Below are positions 17,372 through 26,557 of a DNA stretch of 64,000 nt, one piece after another. The notes beneath the pieces are model-generated. The model was not told the origin of the DNA. It saw only the letters and a program-made list of their open reading frames with translations, and did not search any database. Position numbers and translations under genes: made by a program. The stretch's first letter is position 1, and each line of letters starts with the position of its first letter. This DNA is from Aphanomyces cochlioides (lineage: Eukaryota > Oomycota > Saprolegniomycetes > Saprolegniales > Verrucalvaceae), in assembly GCA_019828595.1 (NCBI GenBank), contig JAHQRK010000003.1:1-64000 (forward strand). The letters are read 5' to 3'.

Positions 17372-19588
17372 ATGAGTGGAATCATAGCTAATACACCTAC
17401 TATAAATAGTTCAACATACAATCCGTCAAATTACACAAGTGATGTTTATTTGAGAAAAAGTGATCCTAGAGTCTCATATATCAGTAATCTAACTGCTGGG
17501 CAAGCAAGTGCTAAAAAGGCATTAATTTTAGATTCAGGGCTTTCAATAAGTGGAATCAACTCGATTGGTATGACTGGCATTTACACAAACACAAGCACTA
17601 CCGATGCATCAAGCACTATTACAGGCTCGATGATTACTGCAGGTGGATTGGCGGTGTCCAAGAAAATTTATGCCGGTAGCGATATCAATATCATTAATGG
17701 AACCGCGCAAATCAATCTAAATAGTTCGTCAAATACTGCGGGAAGATCGACGTGCGCATTTATTAATGACCAAGGTACGTTCGAGATTGGTAGCCGTGGA
17801 TCGACGAATTCACAGCTTCCTGGTCAGCTCTACATTTGGAATGGATCATTTCTGATGAGTATGACCACTGCAGGCAATACAGGTTTTCTAAGCACTTCGG
17901 ATGCTACATCTTCGAGTGCAGGCGGCTCAATGACTATATATGGTGGGTGCGCTATTGCTAAGAAACTGTATGTAGGTAGTAATGCATCAGTAAGCGGATC
18001 TATACTTCAAGGAACGAGCACAGATACATCAAGAGCAATATCTTGCTTAAACAATAATCTTGCTATTGCTGGCACTTCTTATATTACGCTTGGTCAATCA
18101 ACCAACAATAATAATCAAGCTGAACTTTCCTTTTATTATGCTGGCAGCGGATCAACCAATAATAGATTTCAAATTGGATTTTACGGAGGTAGCAGATTAC
18201 TCGAAGTAGCAGCTTCTGGTATAATCAATATCAATTCTAATATTGCTTCAACAACGCAGTCGAATGGTAGTTTGGTAATCGCTGGAGGAATGGGCGTATC
18301 AGGAGCTATCAATACTGGTGGAGCTATCAATTCTGGCGCATCGATCTCAGCAACTACGGCTACGATTGGTTCTACTTCGAATACTGGCGGGACCCTTTCG
18401 ATTACAAGCGTTGGATACCACTTGGCAATGTATTATAGTGCAACCGTTAATTCGACTATCAATACAAGTTCTGGAGGCGATATTGTGCTATCGAGTACGA
18501 ATGGAGGAACAAGCACATATTATACGTTTGCTAATAATGGGCAGATTCAACTATCTGGTATCTCAGCGCGCAATAGTCATAAAATGGATCTCGGAACTAA
18601 TACATCGAAAGACAATATCATTTGTCTTGCTCAGACCAATAACACAAGCCCATCCTACATGCTCGGCGTATCGAGCTTATCACTCAATTATACGTCTGGT
18701 GGCTTGCATACTTGGTTTTACAACAACTCAACTACGCCGGCTATCACTGGTACTCAGCAGATGCAGCTGAGTACTGGTGGTAATCTCAATATTGCTAATG
18801 GTGGAGTTCATTGCTATGGTCTCAATGCGGGTGATCTTAGCACCACAGGTCCAGGTATGCATATGCATTATTCGACTGGTTCGAGTGTTGGCATTCTACA
18901 ATGCTTCGATTATTCATCGTCTCAATACAAAGATATCAACATTCAATCCTCACTCTTCTATAAGTCATCTAACGGTTTTTGGGGCGTGGGCACAAACAAT
19001 CCTGGATGTCCTCTGGAAATCCTTGGTACTGGCTCACAATCAACTGGATCGGGCTTTACTTTCATTACGAGTAGTTCAGTTGGTCAGGCGACTGGATTTA
19101 GTAATAGAAACTTCTCTCTTAAGACGAGTGGTGGGATTATGGTTGCTTCTGGTGAAATTGATTGTCTTTCAGATCTGAGAACAAAATCAGATGTAATCGA
19201 TCTATCTCAAGATCAATCCGAGCGATTTGTCCGTAATATCACTCCTATCGAGTATAGCTATAAGGCAAATCCTGATAAACGCCATTATGGCTATGGTGCA
19301 CAAGAACTCGTGAAACATGGTTTGAGTGTGTTAGTTGGCGCTACTGATTCGGATGAACCATTGCCCGAGGAAATTATTGAGTGTGTTAATGGTGATGTTA
19401 TTCAGATTGGATCTGACAGCCGCCTTGTTGTCGATGTGATTAGTATTGTACCATTGCTGCATTCTGCTCTTAAACGTGCGCTTAAGAAAATTGATAATCT
19501 TACTCAAGTTGTTGGAAAGCAGCAGATGCAGATGGAACAACTGACAACTAAACCTGTTCGACGCACAAAAAGCAGCGCTTTGCTGTAA
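17372..19588 (+). CDS. Fibre-like protein with C-terminal peptidase S74 / intramolecular chaperone domain
   Basis: 738 aa. The N-terminal 590 residues are Gly/Ser/Thr/Asn-rich beta-type sequence with imperfect repeats of a GGxxVxKKxYxG pattern, seen near residues 90, 190 and 310. This resembles trimeric tail or spike shafts. The last 140 residues carry SDLRTKSDVIDL followed by RNITPIEYSYKANPDKRHYGYGAQEL and a C-terminal helical coil. That is the S74 intramolecular chaperone signature, with the Ser (SD) and Lys (TK) of the self-cleavage dyad present. Known S74 domains trimerise and cleave themselves from phage tail spikes. Here the likely role is a receptor-binding fibre on the virion. It is the only structural gene on the plus strand within the morphogenesis block. 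Confidence 0.85.
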   Translation: MSGIIANTPTINSSTYNPSNYTSDVYLRKSDPRVSYISNLTAGQASAKKALILDSGLSISGINSIGMTGIYTNTSTTDASSTITGSMITAGGLAVSKKIYAGSDINIINGTAQINLNSSSNTAGRSTCAFINDQGTFEIGSRGSTNSQLPGQLYIWNGSFLMSMTTAGNTGFLSTSDATSSSAGGSMTIYGGCAIAKKLYVGSNASVSGSILQGTSTDTSRAISCLNNNLAIAGTSYITLGQSTNNNNQAELSFYYAGSGSTNNRFQIGFYGGSRLLEVAASGIININSNIASTTQSNGSLVIAGGMGVSGAINTGGAINSGASISATTATIGSTSNTGGTLSITSVGYHLAMYYSATVNSTINTSSGGDIVLSSTNGGTSTYYTFANNGQIQLSGISARNSHKMDLGTNTSKDNIICLAQTNNTSPSYMLGVSSLSLNYTSGGLHTWFYNNSTTPAITGTQQMQLSTGGNLNIANGGVHCYGLNAGDLSTTGPGMHMHYSTGSSVGILQCFDYSSSQYKDINIQSSLFYKSSNGFWGVGTNNPGCPLEILGTGSQSTGSGFTFITSSSVGQATGFSNRNFSLKTSGGIMVASGEIDCLSDLRTKSDVIDLSQDQSERFVRNITPIEYSYKANPDKRHYGYGAQELVKHGLSVLVGATDSDEPLPEEIIECVNGDVIQIGSDSRLVVDVISIVPLLHSALKRALKKIDNLTQVVGKQQMQMEQLTTKPVRRTKSSALL

Positions 19589-19661
19589 TAGAGCGAAGTC
19601 TCTCGACCCTTAGTAATAAAAAAAGCAATTCTAAGCTCGCTTAGTAGTTTTTTTGGTGTAT

Positions 19662-21419
19662 TTAAGTCCAATGATGAATTTCCCCAGTTAAACGGTCAAC
19701 AGAAAGATCTCGTTCATACACAACTAAAATCAAGCAATTTGTTCCTTGGCAGCAAGCATTGACACCGCTTACGATAACTGATTGTGGAACGTCTGGGTTA
19801 GTAATACGAGAACAGTCGGCGACCATAATACGCTGAATCGTTTGCCACTTTTGAAAATCAATCAAACCATTTGAAATTTCGTGGGTAAGACCACCATTAA
19901 TTGCTCCAAGTTTCTTAAATTCGTCATTCCAAGCTTCAAAGTCGTAATCCAATGTTTTACTAAATACGTTGTCATTTCCAACTTGAACTTGAAAGCTACG
20001 AATTGAACTACCTGCTTGACAAGTCCAAGGCGCACTATCAAATGGGCTTTGGAATTGTTCTACACCATTAGCCGACGAATTTGCAAAATGTCCGCTGCTT
20101 GTTTCGCTGTATGGTACCAAACAAACATATTTGATATTTTTCCAAGAACCAGATAATTGAAGATTGAATGTAGCATTTTGTTGAGCTGAAGAAAGAGCAC
20201 CAGTGCCGGCTTTTCCTCGGAAATATTGAGCATAACAATCAAGATATTTCACGTTCTTTACAGGCTGACTTACAATCGGTAACGGATTAGCAATATCATA
20301 GAATGGAATATTTAATCTGGCTGTTGTAAATGGAAGGTATTGCCCAGCTTGGGCTAGCGTTGTAATGTTATTCTGAAGGGGACCAAATGCTAAACGAACA
20401 GTCGTCGAAGCTGTATTACATCCAGCAAGAGCGTTTGCAGAATCAGCAGAGGCCAACATAACTGGAACGGTATTGCCGCTTGTCATAGTTGTAGAAGCTA
20501 ACGTTAGCCCAGTAGTAGTAACTGCAATATCGCAATAACCACTATTTACTTTAAGTCGTAATTTCAATTGAGGATTTCCGATAAGATCCAATTCTTTAAA
20601 AATTGGATGAAGATCAACAAGACGAATTTTTAACATATGATGCCAAACACCAAGAACCGAGCCCGCCACTGGTGCAGTATTTACGACAAAAGCTCCTTTG
20701 CCGTTTTGAGCTGCAATGGTTGATGCTACAGAAGATCGTTGTGTAATCCAATTGTAGGCATTTACTCCACCCGTATAGTTTCCCGATGAGTCAATGTTTC
20801 CAGTAAGTTGTGGATTGCTGTAAATACGAGAAATAAATCCATTATTTTCTTTCAACGATGCCTCAGTTGGTACAGTTCCCAAAGTAGCGGTGCAATTTGA
20901 GAAATTGTTTGTAAAACCATCGCCTGATAACGAAGTCGTTGCTGAAGAAAAAGACATAGATTGCCAATCATCCGCGCTCATAAAAGCGTCAGCACCGTGT
21001 TTATTAAGGTCAGAAATGCTCCATTCAGTCATTGCTCGAATGTTATTCCAGTAGAGTTTGAAATCCGATTCAGTAATGATAGTTTGTCCATTAAGTTCTA
21101 CTGTCATTGAATCAATGATATTAAATACTCCAGCTTTTAAAGCAGTACAATAACGATTGATAGCACCGAATGTACCAGCGCCAGTATTTTTCATAGAGAC
21201 AATATATGGTAGCGTAAGATAAGCATCTTTTAAAGAAGCAAAGCCTTTAGCGCCTTGAAGACTTGTTGCAGCATCAATTGAAATAATACCAGATTGATAG
21301 CTACCTTGATTTACATCGGGGACTTGAACCATTCGTTTTCCTTTAGAAACGCTAATAGATGGTTCACCCTTTAAAGAGCTTTCATATAAAAATTGATCGG
21401 CTAATTGATACTCACTCAT
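19662..21419 (-). CDS. MCP: Major capsid protein (double jelly-roll)
   Basis: 585 aa, largely beta-rich, with the composition and length of Polinton/PLV major capsid proteins. Recognisable blocks include FASLKDAYLTLPYIVSMKN near residue 60, IIDSMTVELNGQTII near 105, HHMLKIRLVDLHPIFKELDL near 265, and the C-terminal WNDEFKKLGAINGGLTHEISNGLIDFQKW. It would form trimeric capsomers of an icosahedral shell. The gene is convergent with the fibre gene (73-bp gap) and divergent from the protease gene (55-bp AT-rich gap). Confidence 0.87.
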   Translation of the reverse strand: MSEYQLADQFLYESSLKGEPSISVSKGKRMVQVPDVNQGSYQSGIISIDAATSLQGAKGFASLKDAYLTLPYIVSMKNTGAGTFGAINRYCTALKAGVFNIIDSMTVELNGQTIITESDFKLYWNNIRAMTEWSISDLNKHGADAFMSADDWQSMSFSSATTSLSGDGFTNNFSNCTATLGTVPTEASLKENNGFISRIYSNPQLTGNIDSSGNYTGGVNAYNWITQRSSVASTIAAQNGKGAFVVNTAPVAGSVLGVWHHMLKIRLVDLHPIFKELDLIGNPQLKLRLKVNSGYCDIAVTTTGLTLASTTMTSGNTVPVMLASADSANALAGCNTASTTVRLAFGPLQNNITTLAQAGQYLPFTTARLNIPFYDIANPLPIVSQPVKNVKYLDCYAQYFRGKAGTGALSSAQQNATFNLQLSGSWKNIKYVCLVPYSETSSGHFANSSANGVEQFQSPFDSAPWTCQAGSSIRSFQVQVGNDNVFSKTLDYDFEAWNDEFKKLGAINGGLTHEISNGLIDFQKWQTIQRIMVADCSRITNPDVPQSVIVSGVNACCQGTNCLILVVYERDLSVDRLTGEIHHWT

Positions 21420-21474
21420 TATATTTTATTAATTATATACAGCCACAGATAAGATTATTTTTTAAATTATTTAA

Positions 21475-21852
21475 ATGGACCTAATAAAAGGAATTACAAG
21501 CGATCATCAGTTAATTAAATTATCTAATTTATTGGGTGTTGAAATAACAAATATTTACACTTTTGAAGAAATAAAAAAACAATTGCCCAAAAACGGAAAT
21601 TATATTATTTTGTTAGAAAATGGTGGTGGAATTGGACATTGGACTGCGATTTATAAAAATGAATATTTTGATTCTATGGGCGAGCCACCGCCTTTGGTTT
21701 TAGGAATAAAAAAATATAACAAAAAACAATATCAATCAACGTATGCTGAATATTGCGGTATATGGTGTATGCTTTGGTTATATGCAAAACAGAATAATCT
21801 TATGGATTTATTTGATGGATTCCACAATCTAAACAATTCCGATTTCGAATAA
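21475..21852 (+). CDS. PRO: Adenain-like cysteine protease (maturation protease)
   Basis: 125 aa. The catalytic arrangement His55 (GHWTAIY), Asp66 (YFDSMG), Gln87 and Cys94 (AEYCGIWCM) matches the Ulp1/adenain fold order. The seven-residue Gln-to-Cys interval is the same as in adenovirus protease. Such enzymes process capsid precursors during virion maturation. It is short for the family, like other Polinton proteases. It ends one base before the convergent 102-aa gene. Confidence 0.85.
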   Translation: MDLIKGITSDHQLIKLSNLLGVEITNIYTFEEIKKQLPKNGNYIILLENGGGIGHWTAIYKNEYFDSMGEPPPLVLGIKKYNKKQYQSTYAEYCGIWCMLWLYAKQNNLMDLFDGFHNLNNSDFE

Positions 21853-21853
21853 T

Positions 21854-22162
21854 TTATTTTAATGCTTCAAGCTCAGATATTAATTTTGGGCAATTTTCTA
21901 TCACATATTGATTATTTTTTAACCAATCAATATAAATTGGATCAATTTCTTTAATTTTGTTCAGAGTTAGATTTCTATGTTTACCCCATCGCATTTTGTA
22001 TGATAGATCAGCATCTTTTAATTTTTCGGTTAAATATGTTTTAATTTCTGGTTTGTTTGACAATAACATTTCCTGATTTATTAACCATTTACAGTAATTT
22101 TGATCAATCTCAAAAACTTCTTGAATAGTCTTAGCTTTGTATTTTCCGAAATTTAATTCCAT
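21854..22162 (-). CDS. Duplicated small domain protein (exonuclease X C-terminal-like), 102 aa
   Basis: Two tandem copies of a 40-residue module: FGKYKAKTIQEVFEIDQNYCKWLINQE and RWGKHRNLTLNKIKEIDPIYIDWLKNN. The pattern FGKYKGKTxxEIxxxDPxYIxWL is known from the C-terminal domain of exodeoxyribonuclease X-like proteins and from stand-alone proteins of large DNA viruses, where its role is unclear. It is convergent with the protease gene. Confidence in the domain is good; no function can be assigned. Confidence 0.65.
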   Translation of the reverse strand: MELNFGKYKAKTIQEVFEIDQNYCKWLINQEMLLSNKPEIKTYLTEKLKDADLSYKMRWGKHRNLTLNKIKEIDPIYIDWLKNNQYVIENCPKLISELEALK

Positions 22163-22363
22163 TATTTTTAATATATTCTATAGGTGATAGGTATTTTCAA
22201 AATTAATTAAATATTGAATTTTTGAATTGGTCAAGTTTGGATGTTCAATTTTTGTGAGTAAATGTTGGACTGTCTGTTATGTTCATCAGGTTTTTGTCGG
22301 GAAAACGGCATATTTTTCCAATAATAAATCAAGTCAGTTCCGATTAACCAAATATATAATGAC

Positions 22364-22494
22364 TGACATTGAGTTATTTTCAATCAAATGGACATATAAA
22401 AACACGTCTTTTATTGACATTGAGTTAAATTCAAACAAATGATGGACAAAAAATATGGTTATTTCATTGACTATGAGTTAAACTGAAACAGATG
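22364..22494. repeat. Three spaced 27-bp repeats in the Polinton
   Basis: Units at 22364-22390, 22415-22441 and 22468-22494 share a TGACATTGAGTT core followed by a CAAACAAATG-like end, spaced 51 and 53 bp. They lie in the gap between small genes where no convincing coding sequence is seen. An origin or regulatory array is possible. Confidence 0.6.
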
Positions 22495-22502
22495 TAAACA
22501 TA

Positions 22503-22712
22503 CTAATATCCAAACTCGCTTTTAAATATTTTATTACAGTTAATTATTCCTGCTTTACTCATTCTTTTAAAATACGTAGTAGCCCAATCGTTACACAATT
22601 TATAGATTTTATTAAATCCATAGAATCCTTCATAATCTTTATCTCCGTATGGACTTGTAATTACAATATAAGCATCATCGTTTGTTTTATAAATCTCTAC
22701 GTGGTCAAACAT
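22503..22712 (-). CDS. Hypothetical small Polinton protein, 69 aa
   Basis: AT-rich reading frame with a normal-looking composition (MFDHVEIYKTNDDAYIVI start; aromatic-rich middle YEGFYGFNKIYKLCNDW). No family recognised. It is bounded by non-coding sequence on both sides. Confidence 0.45.
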   Translation of the reverse strand: MFDHVEIYKTNDDAYIVITSPYGDKDYEGFYGFNKIYKLCNDWATTYFKRMSKAGIINCNKIFKSEFGY

Positions 22713-23240
22713 TTCACGGTTTTCGTAATTATTACATAAATATGTTCTATATCTTGCTTTAAATTTTACAATAATTAAAATAGGTGCAATTGTTATTGTC
22801 CCGTTTTGAATAAATATAAAATAATTATAAAATTGTGTGATGTTTTATAATGGAAGTTGGAAATCAAATTTTAATATATTTGTACCAAATGCTGATCAAC
22901 ATAGTTGAGATATTGGAGTGCGGTAACTTCGCCCGTCCAAAATGGGGGACACATTTCTCATTTTTTTTCGAAAACAAATAACTTAAAATGAACATATTGT
23001 GATATACATTGTATCATAGTCCAAAAACCTAAAGAAGAGTTAGTACTACTATGTAGTAGTACTTACTGTTAACACCCAAGGAAATCTAAATAATTGAAAA
23101 GAACATTTGTTGGAATACGAAGATCGCACACATTTTTTCATTATGAGATTTTGACAGCCATTCGCTGATTTCGTTGCATATGATTGGTTGATAATATTCA
23201 ACGAGATAAGCAATTATTGGGTAATATCGTCACTTTCAAA
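22713..23240. other. Gap between Polinton core and CRN/RHS gene
   Basis: No supported gene. The left part is AT-rich like the Polinton core. From about 22910 the sequence is less AT-rich and leads into the CRN/RHS gene, so the junction of captured DNA probably lies in this gap. A GTAGTACTACTATGTAGTAGTAC-type local inverted repeat is present near 23040-23066. Confidence 0.45.
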
Positions 23241-24918
23241 ATGGACGGCAGCCCGAACTTAGCGCAAAGTCCCGTCCCAGCTCCTGCACCGCAGACGAAC
23301 GTGGCCGACGAAGCGCAAGGTGTGCAGGACGTGACTGTCGACTTGCCAACTGCTTTCAAGTATCGCGCGGAAGAATACTATGTGAGAAAAGCGTACTCGT
23401 CGTATTATGTTCGTGTATTTGAACTTCTACAGACATACGACTACATCTCAGTGACGGGAACACCAGGTTTGAACTTGTATACGATTAAAAGATGGATAAC
23501 AGACGCGTGTGTTTTGTGTAGGCATTGGCAAATCGATCTTTTATGACTACTTCTTTTCTCGATACCGAAACGAACACCCAGAGGCTATTATTGTTACTGC
23601 CTCATTCAACAAGGATCGAGGGTTGATGGAGTGTGTCGTGTTTGATCCAAATGGTAATACTCAAGTATTTTTTGACATGGTCGAAGTTAGTCGTTTCGGA
23701 TATCAACACCCCGAAGCCATTCATCTCTACGATGGACCACCATTTGTGCCCCCTGCTCGTTCGAAAATGGTAACTTTCACAAGTCCCAATTTTGGTTGGC
23801 TCGATTCGATGCGGAAGAACGCAGCTCATTGCGAGCTGTATATGCCTGTTTGGGAATTGAGCGAGTTGGGTGACGCCGTCAAAGTGTTGAATTTGGAGAT
23901 ATCAGACGAAGAACTGGCCGAGAGATATAAACAGTTTGGTGGTGTCCCGCGCTATTGTCTGGCAAAATCAGCCAGATACTATCGAAAGGGATTGATCGAC
24001 ATGCAACAAGCGATTGAGAAGATTAAAACGTTCGAGGATGTTCAAGCGTGCTTTGAAATGTCTGTGCCGTTAAATCTTGTAGTTCATCGACTGCTGCATT
24101 ACATTCCTGAAGAGGATCCAACATTTGCAACACTCGAGTTTGGTTCGGATTGGATTGGAATACGGGTTTACAACCAACTCGCCGTTAAACTTAGCCAAGA
24201 ACGAGCAAAGTTGATGAAGTGGCTTGACGGTGCAGGAAAGGCGTCTACGTTTAATGGGTGGTTGTTTGAAAATCTCGTGCATGAAAAATTTCTTGAAGGT
24301 GATACATTCAAGTACGCACAACTTGACGAACCAAAGCAAGAGAAATCGCTGACGATCAATAAGACCATGGGGCATTATGAGCGGTTTGCAACAAACTTTA
24401 CTTTGGAAATGGTCTTTCAGAATGTGTATCAAATCCCGATATCTCAAACATTCAAGTCCATTGACTCATTTATCCATTTGGATCAGACGTTGCTGTTGTT
24501 TCAAATTACAAAATCAATGAACCATCCAGTCGATTGTGCAGGATTAGTGGAATTGTTTGCAAAGTTGGAGCTTGTTGACAAGATCAAACAAAACCCACGC
24601 TTTGCTCAACTGATATTTGTTGTGCCTCAAGGAATGGGCGGCTCGTACAAGAATCAACAGTTGATCTCTCAAAATTTGCGTTTGGAAGATTTGATGGGAG
24701 CCGGCGTGAGATGTATTCCAAATATTGGGCCAGTCCTGCAAAAGAAGTTGCACGCCAAGAAAATTTTTACTTGTTCAGATTTGATGGCTCATGCTGAGGA
24801 TCCGGAGGTGAAAAAAGAGTTTGCGCTTCTGACCAAGCACATCGATCGACTGAAGCAGGTGTGCGACTTGTCGTATTTGAATATGATTCCACAATATGTG
24901 CTTGAGATTGAAGTCTAA
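23241..24918 (+). CDS. CRN/RHS-type NTPase-nuclease (Crinkler-like) carried inside the Polinton
   Basis: Two exons, 23241-23466 and 23522-24918, with a 55-nt GT-AG intron inside the P-loop codon series, give 540 aa. Splicing creates VTGTPGIGKS (Walker A, about residue 90). The next segments (SFNKDRGLMECVVF, IHLYDGPPFVPP, MVTFTSPNFGWLDSMRK, LYMPVWELSEL, FGGVPRYCLAKS) follow the AAA-like NTPase of Crinkler/RHS effectors. The C-terminal part (TFNGWLFENLVHEKF...LLLFQITKSMNHPVDCAGL) fits the restriction-endonuclease-fold region. The ubiquitin-like LFLAK header of classic secreted Crinklers is absent; the N-terminus is short and Pro/Ala-rich. Less AT-rich codon use and the intron contrast with the Polinton core, indicating capture from an oomycete genome. 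Cargo function (defence, addiction or transposition) is unknown. Confidence 0.82.
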
Positions 24919-25134
24919 GGATTGATCAATATATATATATATGTTTCTGCTGGCGCTCAAAAGTCTACACCCTTGCGATCCTACCTCTGTCATTTGACGT
25001 ACGACGGCTACAGTACTTGCGAATACCAGGGCGTGAATACAAAAAAAATGTTCATATTCATATTAAAATAAACGTAATAAAGTGTATTTCAAGTATTGCG
25101 CATTTCAGTTATTTGGCAATTTTACCCGATCGAT

Positions 25135-25305
25135 TTATACAAAAAATTCTTTCGCTAATGATTTAATATTATAATCTTCAACAAATTTATTCCTATTATC
25201 AACAATTAATTTATCAGGACGATCAAGTGTTTCTGGAACGCTAAATGACCCCCAATAAGTTTTTGCGTAAATTATTGGGTAATTTGTTAAATCTGAATAT
25301 CGCAT
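25135..25305 (-). CDS. Hypothetical small Polinton protein, 56 aa
   Basis: Frame from ATG (25305-25303, at the inner edge of the right terminal repeat) to TAA at 25137-25135. Composition is protein-like with Tyr, Trp and Asp (YPIIYAKTYWGSFSVPETL), AT-rich codons. No family recognised and it could be fortuitous. Confidence 0.38.
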   Translation of the reverse strand: MRYSDLTNYPIIYAKTYWGSFSVPETLDRPDKLIVDNRNKFVEDYNIKSLAKEFFV

Positions 25306-25583
25306 TATATTATAAATAATTATTGTTCAAGATCAAATGAATTTTAAAATTTTCTGTATGAAGGTCAAGATTATGCTGGTGATGCAAAATGCTTTGAGTG
25401 GTGATCATTTTGCCTTTGGACACTTCCACAAGTGTTAATTGTGTTTTTTGCTCGAGGGTGTCTCTAGCGTATGGTTGTGGAAATGGGTGAGAATCCATTC
25501 TTAGCTAATGGATGATGCCTTACTAATGCTTCTCGTCATGAGAATTTTGAAGTGGCCACGATATACCTTTAACAGCTATTACT
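25304..25583 (-). repeat. Polinton right terminal inverted repeat (280 bp)
   Basis: Reverse complement of 8388-8667, apparently without mismatch. The outer end is ...CAGCTATTACT, followed by the target duplication. Confidence 0.93.
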
Positions 25584-25589
25584 GGGCAC
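25584..25589. repeat. Polinton target-site duplication GGGCAC, right copy
   Basis: Same hexamer as 8382-8387. The next base, 25590, completes the interrupted codon of the pogo transposase. Confidence 0.92.
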
Positions 25590-26397
25590 TCTTGTTGCAA
25601 AAGCCTTCGGCATCCCATACAAAACGTTGATGTCAAAAGTACGATCAATTAAAAAGGGTAATCCTGTTGAGCCGTGCAAGCGTGGCCCGAAACCAGCTCT
25701 GTCCCCTCCTGATGAGAAGGATCTTGTCGATTGGATTGTTGCGATGCAAATGGATCGTCATCCAGTTGATCGTCGTGATATTCAAATCTACGCAACAAAA
25801 AATCTACGTCAACTTGGCAAACCAAACACATTAGGCGATGGATGGTACCATCGTTTTATGTGTCGACATCCAGAACTGTCAAATCGAATGGCTCAATCTA
25901 TCTCTAGATCTCGAAACTCAGCAAATGAAACTGACGTCGATCGACTTTACCAGTCGATGCTAGGATTGCTCGAAACAAAACACTTAACTCCCAATCGTAT
26001 ATTTAATATGGACGAAACATCATTCAACTCGAGAAAGAAGTCAAAAGCTGTTGTCGCTCTTCGCGACTCTAGAAATGTGTGGTCAACGACAGTGTCTACC
26101 TACTTTCATTTGTCTATTGTTGCTTGTGGCAGTGCTAGCGGCAGCATCCTCCCCCCTCTTTTTCAATTGCCTGGCGAATCCGTAAGTCGTAAGTTGTCCG
26201 AATGCCAGTTTGTTCCGGGATCAACCATTTCGACTTCACCCAAGGGCTTCATGAACGAAGCACTCTTTATCAACTGGTTACAAAAATTCTCTGAGCAAGT
26301 AGACAACAGTATTAATCGACCAATTCTGCTTGTTTTCGATGGACTCTCCTCTCATTACTCATTTGATGTTGTCGAACTCTGCCAAACACTCCTAATT
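25590..26397 (+). pseudogene. pogo-type transposase, middle fragment (second of three)
   Basis: Continues the frame begun at 8281. It holds the second half of the psq helix-turn-helix, a CENP-B-type DNA-binding region (DGWYHRFMCRHPELSNRM), the first catalytic Asp in RIFNMDETSF and the second in LLVFDGLSSHYS. It runs to the ATT duplication at 26395-26397, where a Harbinger element begins, and resumes at 37013. No internal stop occurs in this piece. Confidence 0.85.
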
Positions 26398-26557
26398 AAG
26401 GAGATTTCGCAAATCGAGTTTCCGTTCCGTTTGCGAAATTTTTTTGCCGGAATGGGAAATTGCCACTTGAGGAGTTTAAAATTTCGCATTTGCACTTCCC
26501 GTTTACTTATCCGTAATCCGGTTAAACAAGACTTTTCGTCGTACCATTCATTTGCTC

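Larger units (their letters stand above)
8388..25583. mobile_element. Complete Polinton/Maverick (integrated polinton-like virus), 17,196 bp
   Basis: Bounded by apparently perfect 280-bp terminal inverted repeats beginning AGTAATAGCTG and by a 6-bp target duplication. It encodes the full Polinton set: protein-primed DNA polymerase B, RVE-family integrase with chromodomain, FtsK/HerA-type packaging ATPase, adenain-like cysteine protease, major capsid protein and minor capsid protein. It also carries a fibre protein and several small proteins. The core is strongly AT-rich and intron-free, unlike the surrounding host DNA. The right end carries a less AT-rich CRN/RHS gene with an intron. Identical terminal repeats and open core genes imply a recent and possibly still mobile or virion-forming element. 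Confidence 0.95.

Noticed and set aside
18318..19178. Open frames overlapping the fibre gene in another frame
   Set aside because: Low-complexity repeats of the fibre gene keep alternative frames open; composition is not protein-like.
22227..22442. 71-codon frame in the Polinton gap
   Set aside because: It overlaps the spaced repeat array and lacks protein-like composition.
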